A model generated the notes under the pieces. That model searched no databases. It was not told the origin of the DNA and saw nothing but the letters and a program-made list of their open reading frames with translations. Below, piece after piece: positions 19,362 to 28,852 of a DNA stretch of 64,000 nucleotides. Numbering within the stretch: the stretch's first letter is position 1; the number at the start of each line of letters is the position of its first letter. A program made the position numbers and the translations under genes. This DNA comes from Buchnera aphidicola (Panaphis juglandis) (GTDB lineage: Bacteria; Pseudomonadota; Gammaproteobacteria; Enterobacterales; Enterobacteriaceae), in NCBI RefSeq assembly GCF_964059065.1, contig NZ_OZ060378.1, positions 124,001 through 188,000 of the forward strand, in the 5' to 3' direction.

Positions 19362-21635
19362 TTATAGTATACATGATCCATAATAACAACTATTATTATT
19401 TATATCATTTTGACAATCTTTAGAATCATCTCTAGTATTTTGATAATATAGCGTTTTAATACCTAAGTTGTAAGCTCTTAATAGATCTTGTAGAAGTAAT
19501 TTCATTGGTATTTTTTTTTTGGGGAATTTTTTTGGATCGTAATTTGTATTCGTAGAAATGGATTGATCGACGAATTTTTGCATGATAGCTACTAAATGTA
19601 AGTATCCTTTATTATCAGGAATATTCCATAATAGTTCATATTTTTTTTTTAATTTTTTATATTCTGGAACTACTTGTTTTAACATTCCGTCTTTTGATGC
19701 TTTAACAGTAATATATCCTCTTGGTGGCTCAATTCCATTAGTTGCGTTAACAATTTGTGATGACGTTTCTGTTGGCATAATAGCTGATAGTGTAGAATTT
19801 CTTAAACCGTATTTTTTGATTTTTTTTCTTAATTTTTCCCAATTTAATTTTAATGATTGATTACAAATGGTATCAACCGTTTTTTTATATCTATCGATAG
19901 GTAATATTCCTTTTGAATACGTTGTATGCTTGAAAAGCGTGCATGGACCCTTTTCTTTTGCTAGTTTATATGATGCCTGTAGTAAATAATATTGTAAGTG
20001 TTCAAATGTTTGATGAGTTAAGTTATTAGCGCTGCCGTCAGAATATTTTAAATTATTTTTTGCTAAATAGTAAGCAAAGTTTACTACTCCTATTCCTAAT
20101 GGTCTTCTATTGTGTGCACTATTTTTTGCAGAAAAAATAGGGTATGATTGATAATCAATGAGTTCATCTAAAGCTCGTACTATTAAATATGACAGTTCTT
20201 TTAGTTCAGTTAAATTATTGATTTGACCTAAATTTAATGCAGATAATGTACATAATGAAATTTCAGCATTTTTATCATGTAAATCATAAAGAGGTGTAGT
20301 GGGTAGTGTAATTTCTAAACATAAATTGGATTGTTTAACTGGTGCATATTTTGGGTTAAATGCACTATGTTCATTACAGTGATCAATGTTTTGTATATAA
20401 ATTCTTCCAGTTGAAGTTCGTTCTTGCATAATAATCAAAAATAAATCAATAGCTTTAATTCTTTTTTTTCTAATTTTATTATTACTTTCATATTGATTGT
20501 ATAATTTTTTAAATTTTTTTTGATTAGAAACAAAATAGTCATATAATTTTGGTACATCAGAAGGACTAAATAGTGTAATATATGTTTGATTAATCATCCT
20601 TTCATAGAATATTTTGTTAATTTGAACACAATAGTCAACGTGTCGAACTCGATTTTCTTCTATACCTCGGTTATTTTTTAAAACAATTAAATCTTCGATT
20701 TCAAGATGCCAAATTGGATAAAATAAAGTCGCAGCTCCTCCTCTTACTCCACCTTGTGAACATGATTTAACGGCTGTTTGAAAATGTTTATAAAATGGTA
20801 TGCATCCAGTGTGAAAATTTTCTCCATTTCGAATAGGACTTCCAAGTGCACGTATTTGACCAACATTAATACCAATACCAGCTCTTTGAGAGATATATTT
20901 TACAATAGAACTTGTAGTAGCATTAATTGAATCTAGACTATCTGCGCATTCAATCAGTACACATGAACTAAATTGACGAGTTGGAGTACGAACTCCTGAC
21001 ATGATAGGAGTAGGTAAAGAAATTTTGAATGTTGAAATAGCATCATAAAATTTTTTTATGTATTCCATTTTTTTTTTTTTAGGATATTTTGAAAATAAAC
21101 AAGCCGCTATTAAAATATATATAAATTGTGGACTTTCATATATTGTTCCATTGATACGATTTTGTACCAAGTATTTTCCTTCTAATTGTTTTACTGCAGC
21201 GTAAGAAAAATTCATGTCTCTATCATGATTAATAAAACTATCTAATAGATTAATTTCTTTAACAGAAAAATTTTTTAATATCGTACTATCATATTTTTTA
21301 ATTTTAACCATTTTTTTAATATGTATATACAGTTTTGGTGGATAAAATTGGTTATATGCCTTTTTTCTGATTTGAAAAATTGTGAGTCGTGCTGACATGT
21401 ATTGATAATTTGGATATTTTTCAGAAATTAAATCTGCTGCAGATTTAATAATAATATTATGTATTTGTGTTGTTGTTATATTATTATAAAATTGTATCTG
21501 TGAATTTAATAAGACTTTTGATGTTGATACGTTATTTAAATTTTTTACAGATCGATTTAATATAGTAATAATTTTATTTAAATTAATTTTTTCTTTTTCC
21601 CCGTTTCTTTTTTTCACGAATAATATTTTATTCAT
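19362..21635 (-). CDS. nrdA: Ribonucleoside-diphosphate reductase 1 subunit alpha (NrdA)
   Basis: Catalytic subunit of class Ia ribonucleotide reductase, reducing NDPs to dNDPs. The 757 residues (E. coli 761) have an N-terminal ATP-cone (KRNGEKEKINLNKI). The active-site cysteines are in FSSCVLIEC, SNLCLEI and SLCTLSALNLG, and the C-terminal shuttle pair is kept as SCYYGSC with the same spacing as in E. coli. It is followed by nrdB and yfaE and preceded by gyrA on the same strand; the ubiG gene that separates gyrA and nrdA in E. coli is missing. An A12 tract (T run at 21068-21079) is read in frame. Confidence 0.97.
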   Translation of the reverse strand: MNKILFVKKRNGEKEKINLNKIITILNRSVKNLNNVSTSKVLLNSQIQFYNNITTTQIHNIIIKSAADLISEKYPNYQYMSARLTIFQIRKKAYNQFYPPKLYIHIKKMVKIKKYDSTILKNFSVKEINLLDSFINHDRDMNFSYAAVKQLEGKYLVQNRINGTIYESPQFIYILIAACLFSKYPKKKKMEYIKKFYDAISTFKISLPTPIMSGVRTPTRQFSSCVLIECADSLDSINATTSSIVKYISQRAGIGINVGQIRALGSPIRNGENFHTGCIPFYKHFQTAVKSCSQGGVRGGAATLFYPIWHLEIEDLIVLKNNRGIEENRVRHVDYCVQINKIFYERMINQTYITLFSPSDVPKLYDYFVSNQKKFKKLYNQYESNNKIRKKRIKAIDLFLIIMQERTSTGRIYIQNIDHCNEHSAFNPKYAPVKQSNLCLEITLPTTPLYDLHDKNAEISLCTLSALNLGQINNLTELKELSYLIVRALDELIDYQSYPIFSAKNSAHNRRPLGIGVVNFAYYLAKNNLKYSDGSANNLTHQTFEHLQYYLLQASYKLAKEKGPCTLFKHTTYSKGILPIDRYKKTVDTICNQSLKLNWEKLRKKIKKYGLRNSTLSAIMPTETSSQIVNATNGIEPPRGYITVKASKDGMLKQVVPEYKKLKKKYELLWNIPDNKGYLHLVAIMQKFVDQSISTNTNYDPKKFPKKKIPMKLLLQDLLRAYNLGIKTLYYQNTRDDSKDCQNDINNNSCYYGSCIL

Positions 21636-21693
21636 TTTAAATCACCGATATTTTAATGAGTTTTGAATTTTTCAAAAAGATAATGATTGGAAT

Positions 21694-24222
21694 TTAACGT
21701 AATACTTGAAAGTGATTTTTAGAAATTTTTTGTACTGCTACTAATTTTTCGTTTTTTGTTGTTCTTATTAAAATAACACCTTGAGTATTCCTACCTAATG
21801 TTCTGATTTCAGAAACTCGAGTACGAACTAATGTTCCAGCATTAGTAATGAGAATAATCTGATCATTTTCAAGTACTTGTATAGCGCTAATTACAACTCC
21901 ATTTTTTTTAGTGATTTTTATTGATCGAACACCTTTGGTTGCTCTAGATTTAATTGGAAAATGTTGAATTTTTGTTCTTTTACCGTATCCATTTTCTGTT
22001 ACTGTTAAAATTTGACCATTCTCATGTGGTACTAATAAAGATACCACTTGATCATCTGCATCTATGTTGATACCTCTAATACCATATGCTGTTCTTCCCA
22101 TTTTACGCACTTCTTTTTCTGAAAAATGTACAACTTTACCTTTTTTACTGAATAGCATAATATTATCATTATCATTTGTAATTGCTGCTCCAATTAGTTC
22201 ATCCTTTTCTTTTAAGTGAATTGCTATCATTCCTGTAGATCTTGGTTTTTTAAATATGTTGAGTGCAGTTTTTTTTACAATTCCGTTAGCTGTTAGCATG
22301 AATACATTTTTGTTTTCAATATTATTATTTAAATTTAAAATTGCTGTTATTCGTTCTTTTGGATGTAACGGTATTAGATTAATAATAGGTCTTCCTCTAT
22401 TATGTCTACTAGCTTCTGGTAGTTGATATACTTTTATCCTATATAAAGTTCCCTTGTTTGAAAAGCATAAAATAGTATCATGAGTATTAGTAATTAATAA
22501 AGTTTCGATACAATCTTTTTCTTTAATTTTTGCGGCAGATTTTCCCTTACCTCCTCTATGTTGTGCTTCATAATCTGATAGTGGTTGATATTTTACATAT
22601 CCAGAATGTGATAATGTTACAACAACATCTTCTTTGTTTATCATATCTTCAATTTCTACTTCAGTATTATTTTCAATAATTTCTGTTTTACGTTTATCAC
22701 CAAATATTTTTTGAATGCTTATTAATTCTTTTTTAATAATTTGTAGCATTGTATCGTGATGATTTAATATTTTTGATAGTTTTTTGATTTTTATATTGAG
22801 TTTTTGGTATTCATTTAAAATATTTTTATTTTCTAATGTGGTAAGTTTATTTAATCGAAGATCTAAAATTGATTGAATTTGTTTTTCAGTAAATTGGTAT
22901 TTTTGTTTTTCATGATTAAAATTTTCAAAAATATTAAATTTTTGGTTCATATCTTTAATATTTTTTTTATCCACTTCCCATGTTTGAGATAATAGTTTTT
23001 TTTTTGCTATTTTTGTTTGTACAGAGTTTTTTATAATTTGAATAATTTTATCGATGTTATTTAATGCAATAGCTAATCCTTGTAATATGTGAGCTTTTTT
23101 TTTTGCTTGTTTTAATTCAAAAATACTACGTCTTGTAATAATATTTTCACGATGCAATATAAAACATTTTAAAATATTTTTTAATGACATTAATTTTGGT
23201 TGACCATGATACAATGCTACCATATTGATACCAAAAGAAATTTGCATTTGTGTCAATACATATAATTGGTTTAATAATATTTCCTTTATAGTATCTTTTT
23301 TAATTTCAATTACAATACGCATACCATCTTTATCTGATTCATCTCTTAAAGCATGAATGCCTTCTATTTTTTTTTCTTTTACAAGTTCAGCAATTTTTTC
23401 AATTAATAATGATTTGTTTACTTGATATGGTAATTCGTATATGATAATTGATTCTCTTTTATTTTTAATTTGTGTTTCAATTTTATGTTGTGCTCGAATA
23501 TAAATTTTACCTTTTCCAGTTCGATATGCATTTTCTATTCCTTGATACCCACTAATAATACCTGATGTTGGAAAATCTGGTCCTGGTATATAGTTCATTA
23601 GTTCTTTTAATGTAATATCATTATTATCAATGTATGCTAAGCATGCATTAATTACCTCATTTAAATTATGTGGTGGAATATTTGTAGCCATTCCAACAGC
23701 AATTCCAGAAGATCCATTAATAAGTAAATTCGGTATTTTTGTTGGTAGTACTTCTGGTATTTTTTCTGTTTCATCATAGTTTGTTAAAAATTCAACAGTA
23801 TTTTTATCAAGATCTTCTAGTATTTCATGTGCGATTTTTGACATTCTAATTTCTGTATAACGCATAGCAGCTGCTGCATCACCATCAATAGAACCAAAGT
23901 TTCCTTGTCCTTCAATTAAAGTATATCTTAAAGAAAATGGTTGAGCCATTCTTACTATTGCTTCATATACTGCAGAATCTCCATGAGGATGATATTTTCC
24001 TATGACATCTCCTACAACACGAGCGGATTTTTTATAAGGTTTATTCCAATAGTTGTTTAATATTTTCATAGCAAATAATATTCTACGATGTACTGGTTTT
24101 AATCCATCACGTACATCAGGTAATGCTCTACCTACAATTACAGACATCGCATAATCTAAATATGATGTTTTAAGTTCTTTTTCAATATCGACTTGTTGAA
24201 TATTTTTTAAAAAGTCTGTCAT
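21694..24222 (-). CDS. gyrA: DNA gyrase subunit A (GyrA)
   Basis: Breakage-reunion subunit of the type II topoisomerase that introduces negative supercoils. The 842 residues (E. coli 875) show the catalytic Tyr122 in [12 protein letters not shown], the N-terminal helix [20 protein letters not shown], and the GyrA box as QHRGGKGK near the start of the six-bladed C-terminal domain. The protein lacks the acidic C-terminal tail of E. coli. The quinolone-region residues are H80-G81-D82-S83, as in sensitive enzymes. A T10 run at 23095-23104 (A10 in the message) stays in frame. Confidence 0.97.
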   Translation of the reverse strand: MTDFLKNIQQVDIEKELKTSYLDYAMSVIVGRALPDVRDGLKPVHRRILFAMKILNNYWNKPYKKSARVVGDVIGKYHPHGDSAVYEAIVRMAQPFSLRYTLIEGQGNFGSIDGDAAAAMRYTEIRMSKIAHEILEDLDKNTVEFLTNYDETEKIPEVLPTKIPNLLINGSSGIAVGMATNIPPHNLNEVINACLAYIDNNDITLKELMNYIPGPDFPTSGIISGYQGIENAYRTGKGKIYIRAQHKIETQIKNKRESIIIYELPYQVNKSLLIEKIAELVKEKKIEGIHALRDESDKDGMRIVIEIKKDTIKEILLNQLYVLTQMQISFGINMVALYHGQPKLMSLKNILKCFILHRENIITRRSIFELKQAKKKAHILQGLAIALNNIDKIIQIIKNSVQTKIAKKKLLSQTWEVDKKNIKDMNQKFNIFENFNHEKQKYQFTEKQIQSILDLRLNKLTTLENKNILNEYQKLNIKIKKLSKILNHHDTMLQIIKKELISIQKIFGDKRKTEIIENNTEVEIEDMINKEDVVVTLSHSGYVKYQPLSDYEAQHRGGKGKSAAKIKEKDCIETLLITNTHDTILCFSNKGTLYRIKVYQLPEASRHNRGRPIINLIPLHPKERITAILNLNNNIENKNVFMLTANGIVKKTALNIFKKPRSTGMIAIHLKEKDELIGAAITNDNDNIMLFSKKGKVVHFSEKEVRKMGRTAYGIRGINIDADDQVVSLLVPHENGQILTVTENGYGKRTKIQHFPIKSRATKGVRSIKITKKNGVVISAIQVLENDQIILITNAGTLVRTRVSEIRTLGRNTQGVILIRTTKNEKLVAVQKISKNHFQVLR

Positions 24223-24373
24223 ATATTTATTTCTCTTGATGGTAATATAATTATAATTAATATAAAATTATATCATATTAAAAAGATATAACTAAAATTT
24301 CTTTTTCATAATTATATTACATTGTTTAAATATACACATGTAATAAAAATTTTTAACAATTATAGGAACATTT

Positions 24374-25096
24374 ATGAAAGATTCAGAAAAAAAATTAATT
24401 ACGGATTTATTTAAAAAATTGAAAAATATTTCTCTTGATACTCCTAATAAAGATACAGAAGCAGAGAAATTTATTAATTATTTATTTCAAAACAGTGATG
24501 ATTCATTATATTATATGGTACAAACGCTTTTAGTTCAGGATATGGTGATTCAAGAATTGAATCGTAAAAATCATCAATTAAAAATGAAATCAGGAGTAAA
24601 TAAAAAAAGTAGTAGTTTTTTATCTAATAATTCTAATAATGGATTTTTGGGTTCCAATACTCGTTATAATACAAATAATATGAATGATGATCATTATGAT
24701 AAACAAAAATATTTTGAAAAAAATAATTTTGATCAGAATTATTCTTATAATCATGGAAAATGTAATAAGAGCGGAGGTATATCAAGTTTTTTAGGTAATA
24801 TTTTACAGACTACTGTTGGAGTTGCAGGAGGAATGGTAGCTGGTAATATGTTAACTAATTTATTGTATCATCATGATTTTGGTTCTAATGCTTCACTGCA
24901 TCATCATAATCATTCTTTAAATTTGAATTCTGATGATAATGTTGACCACACTAATAATAGTATTCATAATACTGATACGAATCAAAATGATGCTCCTGTT
25001 TCTCATCAAGATCATGATGATTACCATGATGATTACCATGATGATGATATGAATGACATGGATGACATGAATGATTTAGATGATAATTTTTTATAA
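24374..25096 (+). CDS. DUF2076 family protein with His/Asp-rich repeat tail
   Basis: Function unknown. Residues 1-75 match the DUF2076 pattern I know (short helical domain with an EAEKFINYLFQ..DSLYYMVQTLLVQ block). Residues 134-158 form a Gly-rich hydrophobic segment (SSFLGNILQTTVGVAGGMVAG), also usual for this family and possibly membrane-inserting. From residue 168 on, the protein is almost only His, Asp, Asn and Ser; it ends in a tandem repeat of HDDY/HDDD and MND/MDD units (25013-25084). The gene starts 151 bases from gyrA (divergent), at ATG after AGGA, and is followed by a strong bidirectional terminator. The base and codon use is like that of the neighbours. The acidic His-rich tail suggests metal binding, but that is inference only. 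Confidence 0.85.
   Translation: MKDSEKKLITDLFKKLKNISLDTPNKDTEAEKFINYLFQNSDDSLYYMVQTLLVQDMVIQELNRKNHQLKMKSGVNKKSSSFLSNNSNNGFLGSNTRYNTNNMNDDHYDKQKYFEKNNFDQNYSYNHGKCNKSGGISSFLGNILQTTVGVAGGMVAGNMLTNLLYHHDFGSNASLHHHNHSLNLNSDDNVDHTNNSIHNTDTNQNDAPVSHQDHDDYHDDYHDDDMNDMDDMNDLDDNFL
25013..25084 (+). repeat. In-gene tandem repeats coding HDDY and MxD units
   Basis: Two full copies and one variant of the 12-base unit CATGATGATTAC (25013-25048) encode HDDY-HDDY-HDDD. They are followed by four 9-base units of the form ATG-xAT-GAY or close variants (25049-25084) encoding MND-MDD-MND-LDD. Copy number could differ between strains through replication slippage. Confidence 0.85.
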
Positions 25097-25134
25097 TGAT
25101 GAATAGTATAGATTTTTAATATTCATTTTTTTAT

Positions 25135-25167
25135 AAAACCAGCATAGATTTTTTATGCTGGTTTTTT
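25135..25167. terminator. Bidirectional intrinsic terminator
   Basis: A perfect 12-bp inverted repeat, AAAACCAGCATA at 25135-25146 and TATGCTGGTTTT at 25154-25165, with a 7-base loop. It has an A run before it and a T run after it. It lies between the convergent DUF2076 gene (+) and peroxiredoxin gene (-), so it can end transcription from both sides. It is the clearest Rho-independent terminator in the window and GC-rich for this genome. Confidence 0.9.
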
Positions 25168-25183
25168 ATGATGAATTTATATT

Positions 25184-25768
25184 TTAATTGTAATATTTTA
25201 TTAATCCATCTTTTGATGGGTGCATAGCATTTTTTCCGGATTTCCAATTCGCTGGGCAAACATCACCGTTTTTTTCATGGAATTGTATAGCATCAATGAT
25301 TCTAAGAATTTCATTAATATTTCTACCAAATGGTAAATCATTTACTATTTGGTGTTTAATAATACCATTAGTATCGATAACAAATGTAGCTCTTAAAGAA
25401 ACTCCTAAAATTGGATGAGCAACATCATAACTATCTTGAATATTACCTTGAATATCTGATATTAATGTATATTGTATTTTTCCAATTCCTCCTTTTTTAA
25501 TTGGAGTATTCTGCCAAGCTTGATGTACAAATACTGAATCTCTTGAAACTCCAATAATTTCTGTATTTTTTTTTTGGAATTCTGGATATTTCTCATTAAA
25601 TGAAATAATTTCTGTTGGACAAACAAACGTAAAATCCATTGGCCAAAAAAATAATACGATATTTTTTTTTTGGGTTTCTTTTTTAAAATTAAAATTATCA
25701 ACAATGGATCCATTTTTTAATAAAGCTGGAGCAATAAAATTTGGTGCATAATGAGTTACTAGATTCAT
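25184..25768 (-). CDS. ahpC: 2-Cys peroxiredoxin (AhpC/Tsa family)
   Basis: Thiol peroxidase that reduces hydrogen peroxide and organic peroxides. The start at 25768 (MNLVTHYAPNF) follows AGAGGGAA and matches the usual N-terminus; an upstream in-frame ATG would add 31 Lys-rich residues with no homology. The 194 residues have the peroxidatic Cys50 in FTFVCPTEI and the resolving Cys171 in GDVCPANW, the pattern of typical 2-Cys enzymes of the Tsa/PrxII-like group; the gene is often named tsaA or ahpC in Buchnera. Two A10 tracts occur in the coding strand (T runs at 25566-25575 and 25662-25671). It is divergent from ung. Confidence 0.92.
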   Translation of the reverse strand: MNLVTHYAPNFIAPALLKNGSIVDNFNFKKETQKKNIVLFFWPMDFTFVCPTEIISFNEKYPEFQKKNTEIIGVSRDSVFVHQAWQNTPIKKGGIGKIQYTLISDIQGNIQDSYDVAHPILGVSLRATFVIDTNGIIKHQIVNDLPFGRNINEILRIIDAIQFHEKNGDVCPANWKSGKNAMHPSKDGLIKYYN

Positions 25769-25850
25769 TTTATTCCCTCTGTAATTTAGAAATTTATTTT
25801 TATTTTTATATTTTTTAATCTTTTTATAATGTATTATTTTTTTACATTCT

Positions 25851-26540
25851 ATGTACTGCAATATGATTTTATGGTGTATTATATTGATTAATTTATTAAA
25901 TTGGAAACATATTTTTCATAAAAATAAATCAAGATTATTAAAAATTTTAAATATTGTATCTCAAGAAAGAAGAAAAAAAACTATTTATCCAAATAAATTC
26001 GATGTATTTAATGCTTTTCGTTTTACACCATTTCATAAAATTAAAATAGTGATTATTGGTCAAGATCCATATTATAATTTTAATCAAGCTCATGGATTAG
26101 CTTTTTCGGTTCAAGAGGGTTGTGTGATTCCACCATCTTTGATTAATATATATAAAGAAATTATAAATGATTTATCATTACCAAAAAATTATTATAATAA
26201 TGGTGATTTAACAAAATGGGCTATTCAAGGTGTGTTTTTGCTGAATACTATTTTAACTGTTGAATCTGGAAAACCTAAATCACATTCAAATATAGGTTGG
26301 CAAGAATTTACCGATAGTGTTATTCAATATATTAATGATTATTTGAATGGAGTAGTATTTCTATTATGGGGTAATTCTGCTCAAATGAAAAAAAGGATTA
26401 TTAATCATAATCATCATCTTGTTTTATGTGCATCACATCCATCTCCATTATCAGCATACTTAGGTTTTTTCGGTTGTTGTCATTTTTCAAAATCAAATAT
26501 TTTTTTAAAGAATCAGAATAGATGTCCTATTCTTTGGTAA
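25851..26540 (+). CDS. ung: Uracil-DNA glycosylase (Ung)
   Basis: Base-excision repair enzyme that removes uracil from DNA. Catalytic and uracil-pocket blocks GQDPYYNFNQAHGLAFS, LLNTILTV and HPSPLSAYLGFFGCCHFS are intact. The start is unsure: ATGs at 25851 and 25863 exist, but a TTG at 25884 gives MINLLNW, aligned without gaps to E. coli MANELTW, so the true protein may be 218 residues (E. coli 229). No convincing ribosome site precedes any of the three. The Tyr after the catalytic block is followed by Y instead of H (DPYY for DPYH), an unusual change in a conserved motif. It is one of few repair genes here. Confidence 0.94.
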   Translation: MYCNMILWCIILINLLNWKHIFHKNKSRLLKILNIVSQERRKKTIYPNKFDVFNAFRFTPFHKIKIVIIGQDPYYNFNQAHGLAFSVQEGCVIPPSLINIYKEIINDLSLPKNYYNNGDLTKWAIQGVFLLNTILTVESGKPKSHSNIGWQEFTDSVIQYINDYLNGVVFLLWGNSAQMKKRIINHNHHLVLCASHPSPLSAYLGFFGCCHFSKSNIFLKNQNRCPILW

Positions 26541-26561
26541 GAATCTTATTTTTATTAATTT

Positions 26562-26894
26562 TTACTTTAAATTTTGAGAATCTTTGATTGTTTTAGATAT
26601 TGATTGCATTGTAAATTTTATTCCTTGAATAATTGAATGTTTTTCTAATGATTTTTTTTTAGAAATTTTAAATATTTTATCGAATTTTTTCATTATTTTC
26701 GAAATTTTATTTACAAAATTTGTTAAGTTTTTTTTTTTAATATTGTGAATGATTTTATTAGATTTTTTTTTAATATTTTGAATATCTTCTTGAAATATTC
26801 TTTTTATTTTTTTTGATTTGTTGATTGTATTTTGCAATTTTTCTTGTAATTGATGTAATTCATGATCATTGATATGATTGTTTTTTTTTTCCAT
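26562..26894 (-). CDS. grpE: Truncated GrpE-like nucleotide-exchange factor
   Basis: Residues 1-110 align with the N-terminal long coiled-coil and four-helix-bundle region of GrpE (a RRxxxDVEKA-like stretch, then a LLPVIDNLER-like one, seen here as diverged NIKKKSNKI...NKISKIMKKFDKI, then GIKFTMQSI matching the GVELTLKSL block). The normal protein continues about 70 residues further into the C-terminal beta domain that contacts DnaK. Here a stop follows and only 21 bases separate it from the ung stop, so that domain is gone. The position between ung and nadK is where Buchnera has a grpE copy. Composition is extremely Lys/Ile/Asn-rich. It may be a decaying paralogue. An A11 tract lies at 26728-26738 (T on + strand). 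Confidence 0.7.
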   Translation of the reverse strand: MEKKNNHINDHELHQLQEKLQNTINKSKKIKRIFQEDIQNIKKKSNKIIHNIKKKNLTNFVNKISKIMKKFDKIFKISKKKSLEKHSIIQGIKFTMQSISKTIKDSQNLK

Positions 26895-27024
26895 ATAATT
26901 ATAATATTGTTGTTTTTTTGAGAGTTGATTCTTTTATTATAAGGATTTTCATGGTTTGTTCAATCAGATAAAATAAATTTTATTATTTTTTTTATTTTTG
27001 TATTCATGAAGGTATATATAAATA

Positions 27025-27912
27025 ATGATAATACAATTTAATTGGATTGCTATTTTAGGATCTCCTCGTAATAAAAGTTCATTTTTGACACATACTATTT
27101 TATACCATTGGTTAATAAAAAAAGGGTATCATGTTGTTATTGAGGATCAAATTTCAAAATTTCTTAATTTAAATAATCCTAATACTGCTACAGTAATTCA
27201 AATTGGAAGAACATGTGATTTAGGAATAGTAATTGGTGGCGATGGAAATATGTTGTGCATGTTAAGAAAATTATCCTGTTATCCCATTAAGATTATTGGA
27301 GTTAATTGTGGAAATTTAGGTTTTTTAACTGATCTTCATCCAGATACTATGTTTTATAATTTATCAAAAATTTTATCTGGAAAATATTCTTTAGAAAAGC
27401 GTTTTCTGTTGGAGGTAAATGTATTAAATCATCAAGTATATAAAAATAATGTTGCTGTAAATGAGATTGTTTTGCGATCTTCAAAAGTTTCTTGTATGGT
27501 TGAATTTGAAGTTTATATTGATAAAAAATTAGCATTTTATCAGAAATCAGATGGTTTGATCATATCTACACCAACGGGTTCAACAGGATATTCTTTATCA
27601 GCTGGTGGACCAATTTTGTCAACAGCATCACCTGTGATTGTTATCGTTTCAATGTTTCCTCATACTTTATCTGCACGTCCATTGGTTATTAATAATAAAG
27701 AAATTATTATGTTAAAGTTATTGAATTTAAATGATACTTTACAGATTATGTGTGATGGTCAAGTTATTTTACCTATTAAAAATGAAAATACCATATTTGT
27801 TTATAAGAGTAAATATCATATTAATTTTATTCATCCTAAAAAATATCATTATTTAAATGTTTTACGAAAAAAATTAAATTGGTCAACAGGTTTTTTTCAA
27901 AAATATATTTGA
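27025..27912 (+). CDS. nadK: NAD kinase (NadK/PpnK)
   Basis: Phosphorylates NAD to NADP using ATP. The 295 residues (E. coli 292) contain GGDGNM at residues 71-76, NCGNLGFLTDL, AVNEIVLR, SDGLIISTPTGSTGYSLSAGGPI and the HTLSARPLV block, all NAD kinase signatures. It is divergent from the shortened grpE, as in E. coli. Downstream lies the tmRNA gene on the opposite strand. Confidence 0.97.
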   Translation: MIIQFNWIAILGSPRNKSSFLTHTILYHWLIKKGYHVVIEDQISKFLNLNNPNTATVIQIGRTCDLGIVIGGDGNMLCMLRKLSCYPIKIIGVNCGNLGFLTDLHPDTMFYNLSKILSGKYSLEKRFLLEVNVLNHQVYKNNVAVNEIVLRSSKVSCMVEFEVYIDKKLAFYQKSDGLIISTPTGSTGYSLSAGGPILSTASPVIVIVSMFPHTLSARPLVINNKEIIMLKLLNLNDTLQIMCDGQVILPIKNENTIFVYKSKYHINFIHPKKYHYLNVLRKKLNWSTGFFQKYI

Positions 27913-27956
27913 ATTACAGCATTATTTTTTAATGTATTTTATTGTCTTAATGTTTT

Positions 27957-28311
27957 TGGAGCTGGCGGGATTTGAACCCGCGTCCAAAATTTCTACAATT
28001 TTAGTAATTACATGCTTATTCTTTTATTTATTTCAGTATTGTAATATAAAAGAAAATATTTTCAATACTTATCTCATATTATAATCATATAAACTATGAG
28101 AATCGTTTATGATGATGATCTCTTTATTTTAACCTTTTATTATATTTCTTTTAAAGAGTAATAAGAATTAAAAGGGCTTTATTAGTTTTTTAAGCTGCTA
28201 AAGCGTATTGTTCTTTTTCTGCATTTATTATTTTTCGGTTTTTATCGAGGCCACCGAACCTCGGCATGAACTAAAACATTGGATAATTTTGTCGAATCCA
28301 AAATCAGCCCC
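27957..28311 (-). ncRNA. ssrA: Transfer-messenger RNA (tmRNA)
   Basis: About 355 nt. The 5' end GGGGCTG pairs with CAGCTCC at the 3' end to form the tRNA-like acceptor, and the T arm GCGGGTTCAAATCCCGC is perfect. The 5' GGATTCGAC block and CATGCCGAGG...GGCCTCG helix match E. coli. The tag frame (28190-28222) encodes AEKEQYALAA and a TAA stop, so the tag added to stalled proteins would be A-AEKEQYALAA. The 3' CCA is not encoded (the sequence after the discriminator A is AAA) and must be added. A sigma70-like promoter lies upstream. Confidence 0.97.
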
Positions 28312-28348
28312 ATATATTTATAATATTTTTATAAATTTAATACTATGT

Positions 28349-28378
28349 ATCATAGTACTGATAAAATATAAATGTCAA
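28349..28378 (-). promoter_or_regulatory. Sigma70-type promoter of ssrA
   Basis: On the minus strand a perfect -35 box TTGACA (28373-28378) is followed after 18 bases by TATGAT (28349-28354). The expected transcript start lies about 30 bases before the mature tmRNA 5' end, which fits RNase P removal of a short leader. Confidence 0.7.
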
Positions 28379-28470
28379 TAAAAATATTGTATTAAAATAA
28401 ATATTATTTTATATTAATATTATTAGTAAATCTTAATCATATTTTTTATACATAGATTTGCGAGGAATAT

Positions 28471-28791
28471 ATGAATGTCATAAAAATAATTCAAAAACAA
28501 ATTCAAGAAAATCCTATTTTAATTTATATGAAAGGTTCACCAGATTCACCAAGTTGTGGTTTTTCTTCTCGTGCGGTAGAAGCAATATCATCTTGTGGGA
28601 TAAAATTTGCATATGTAAATATTTTAGAACATGAAGATATTCGTTCTGAGTTGCCGAAATATTCTAATTGGCCAACATTTCCTCAACTATGGGTTCATGG
28701 AGAGTTAATTGGAGGTTGTGATATTATTTTACAAATGTTAAATAATGGTGAATTAGAAAAACTTTTACAGAAAAAAAAATGTAAGAAATAA
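28471..28791 (+). CDS. grxD: Monothiol glutaredoxin GrxD (iron-sulfur carrier)
   Basis: Monothiol glutaredoxin of the Grx4 type, which binds a glutathione-ligated [2Fe-2S] cluster and helps cluster delivery. The 106-residue protein has the CGFS active site with Cys29 (SPSCGFSSRAVEA), WPTFPQLWV and GELIGGCDI, all family blocks. GAGGA precedes the ATG by a good distance. It is shorter than the E. coli protein (115) by a few residues. It faces rnt across a hairpin terminator. Confidence 0.96.
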   Translation: MNVIKIIQKQIQENPILIYMKGSPDSPSCGFSSRAVEAISSCGIKFAYVNILEHEDIRSELPKYSNWPTFPQLWVHGELIGGCDIILQMLNNGELEKLLQKKKCKK

Positions 28792-28811
28792 ATATCTTAA
28801 TTTTATTAATT

Positions 28812-28846
28812 AATTAGATTAATGTATTTTATTCATTAATCTAATT
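28812..28846. terminator. Probable bidirectional terminator between grxD and rnt
   Basis: A perfect 13-bp inverted repeat (AATTAGATTAATG and its complement) with a 9-base loop, lying between two convergent genes. The stem is AT-rich and the T run after it is short, so strength is uncertain. Confidence 0.6.
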
Positions 28847-28852
28847 TTCATA

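Noticed and set aside
25184-25861. 31-residue N-terminal extension of the peroxiredoxin
   Set aside because: Lys/Asn/Tyr-rich, no homology, and the inner ATG at 25768 has a good AGAGGG site.
26514-26532. 7-bp hairpin at the end of ung as a terminator
   Set aside because: It lies inside the coding sequence, with a very short T run; it may be chance.
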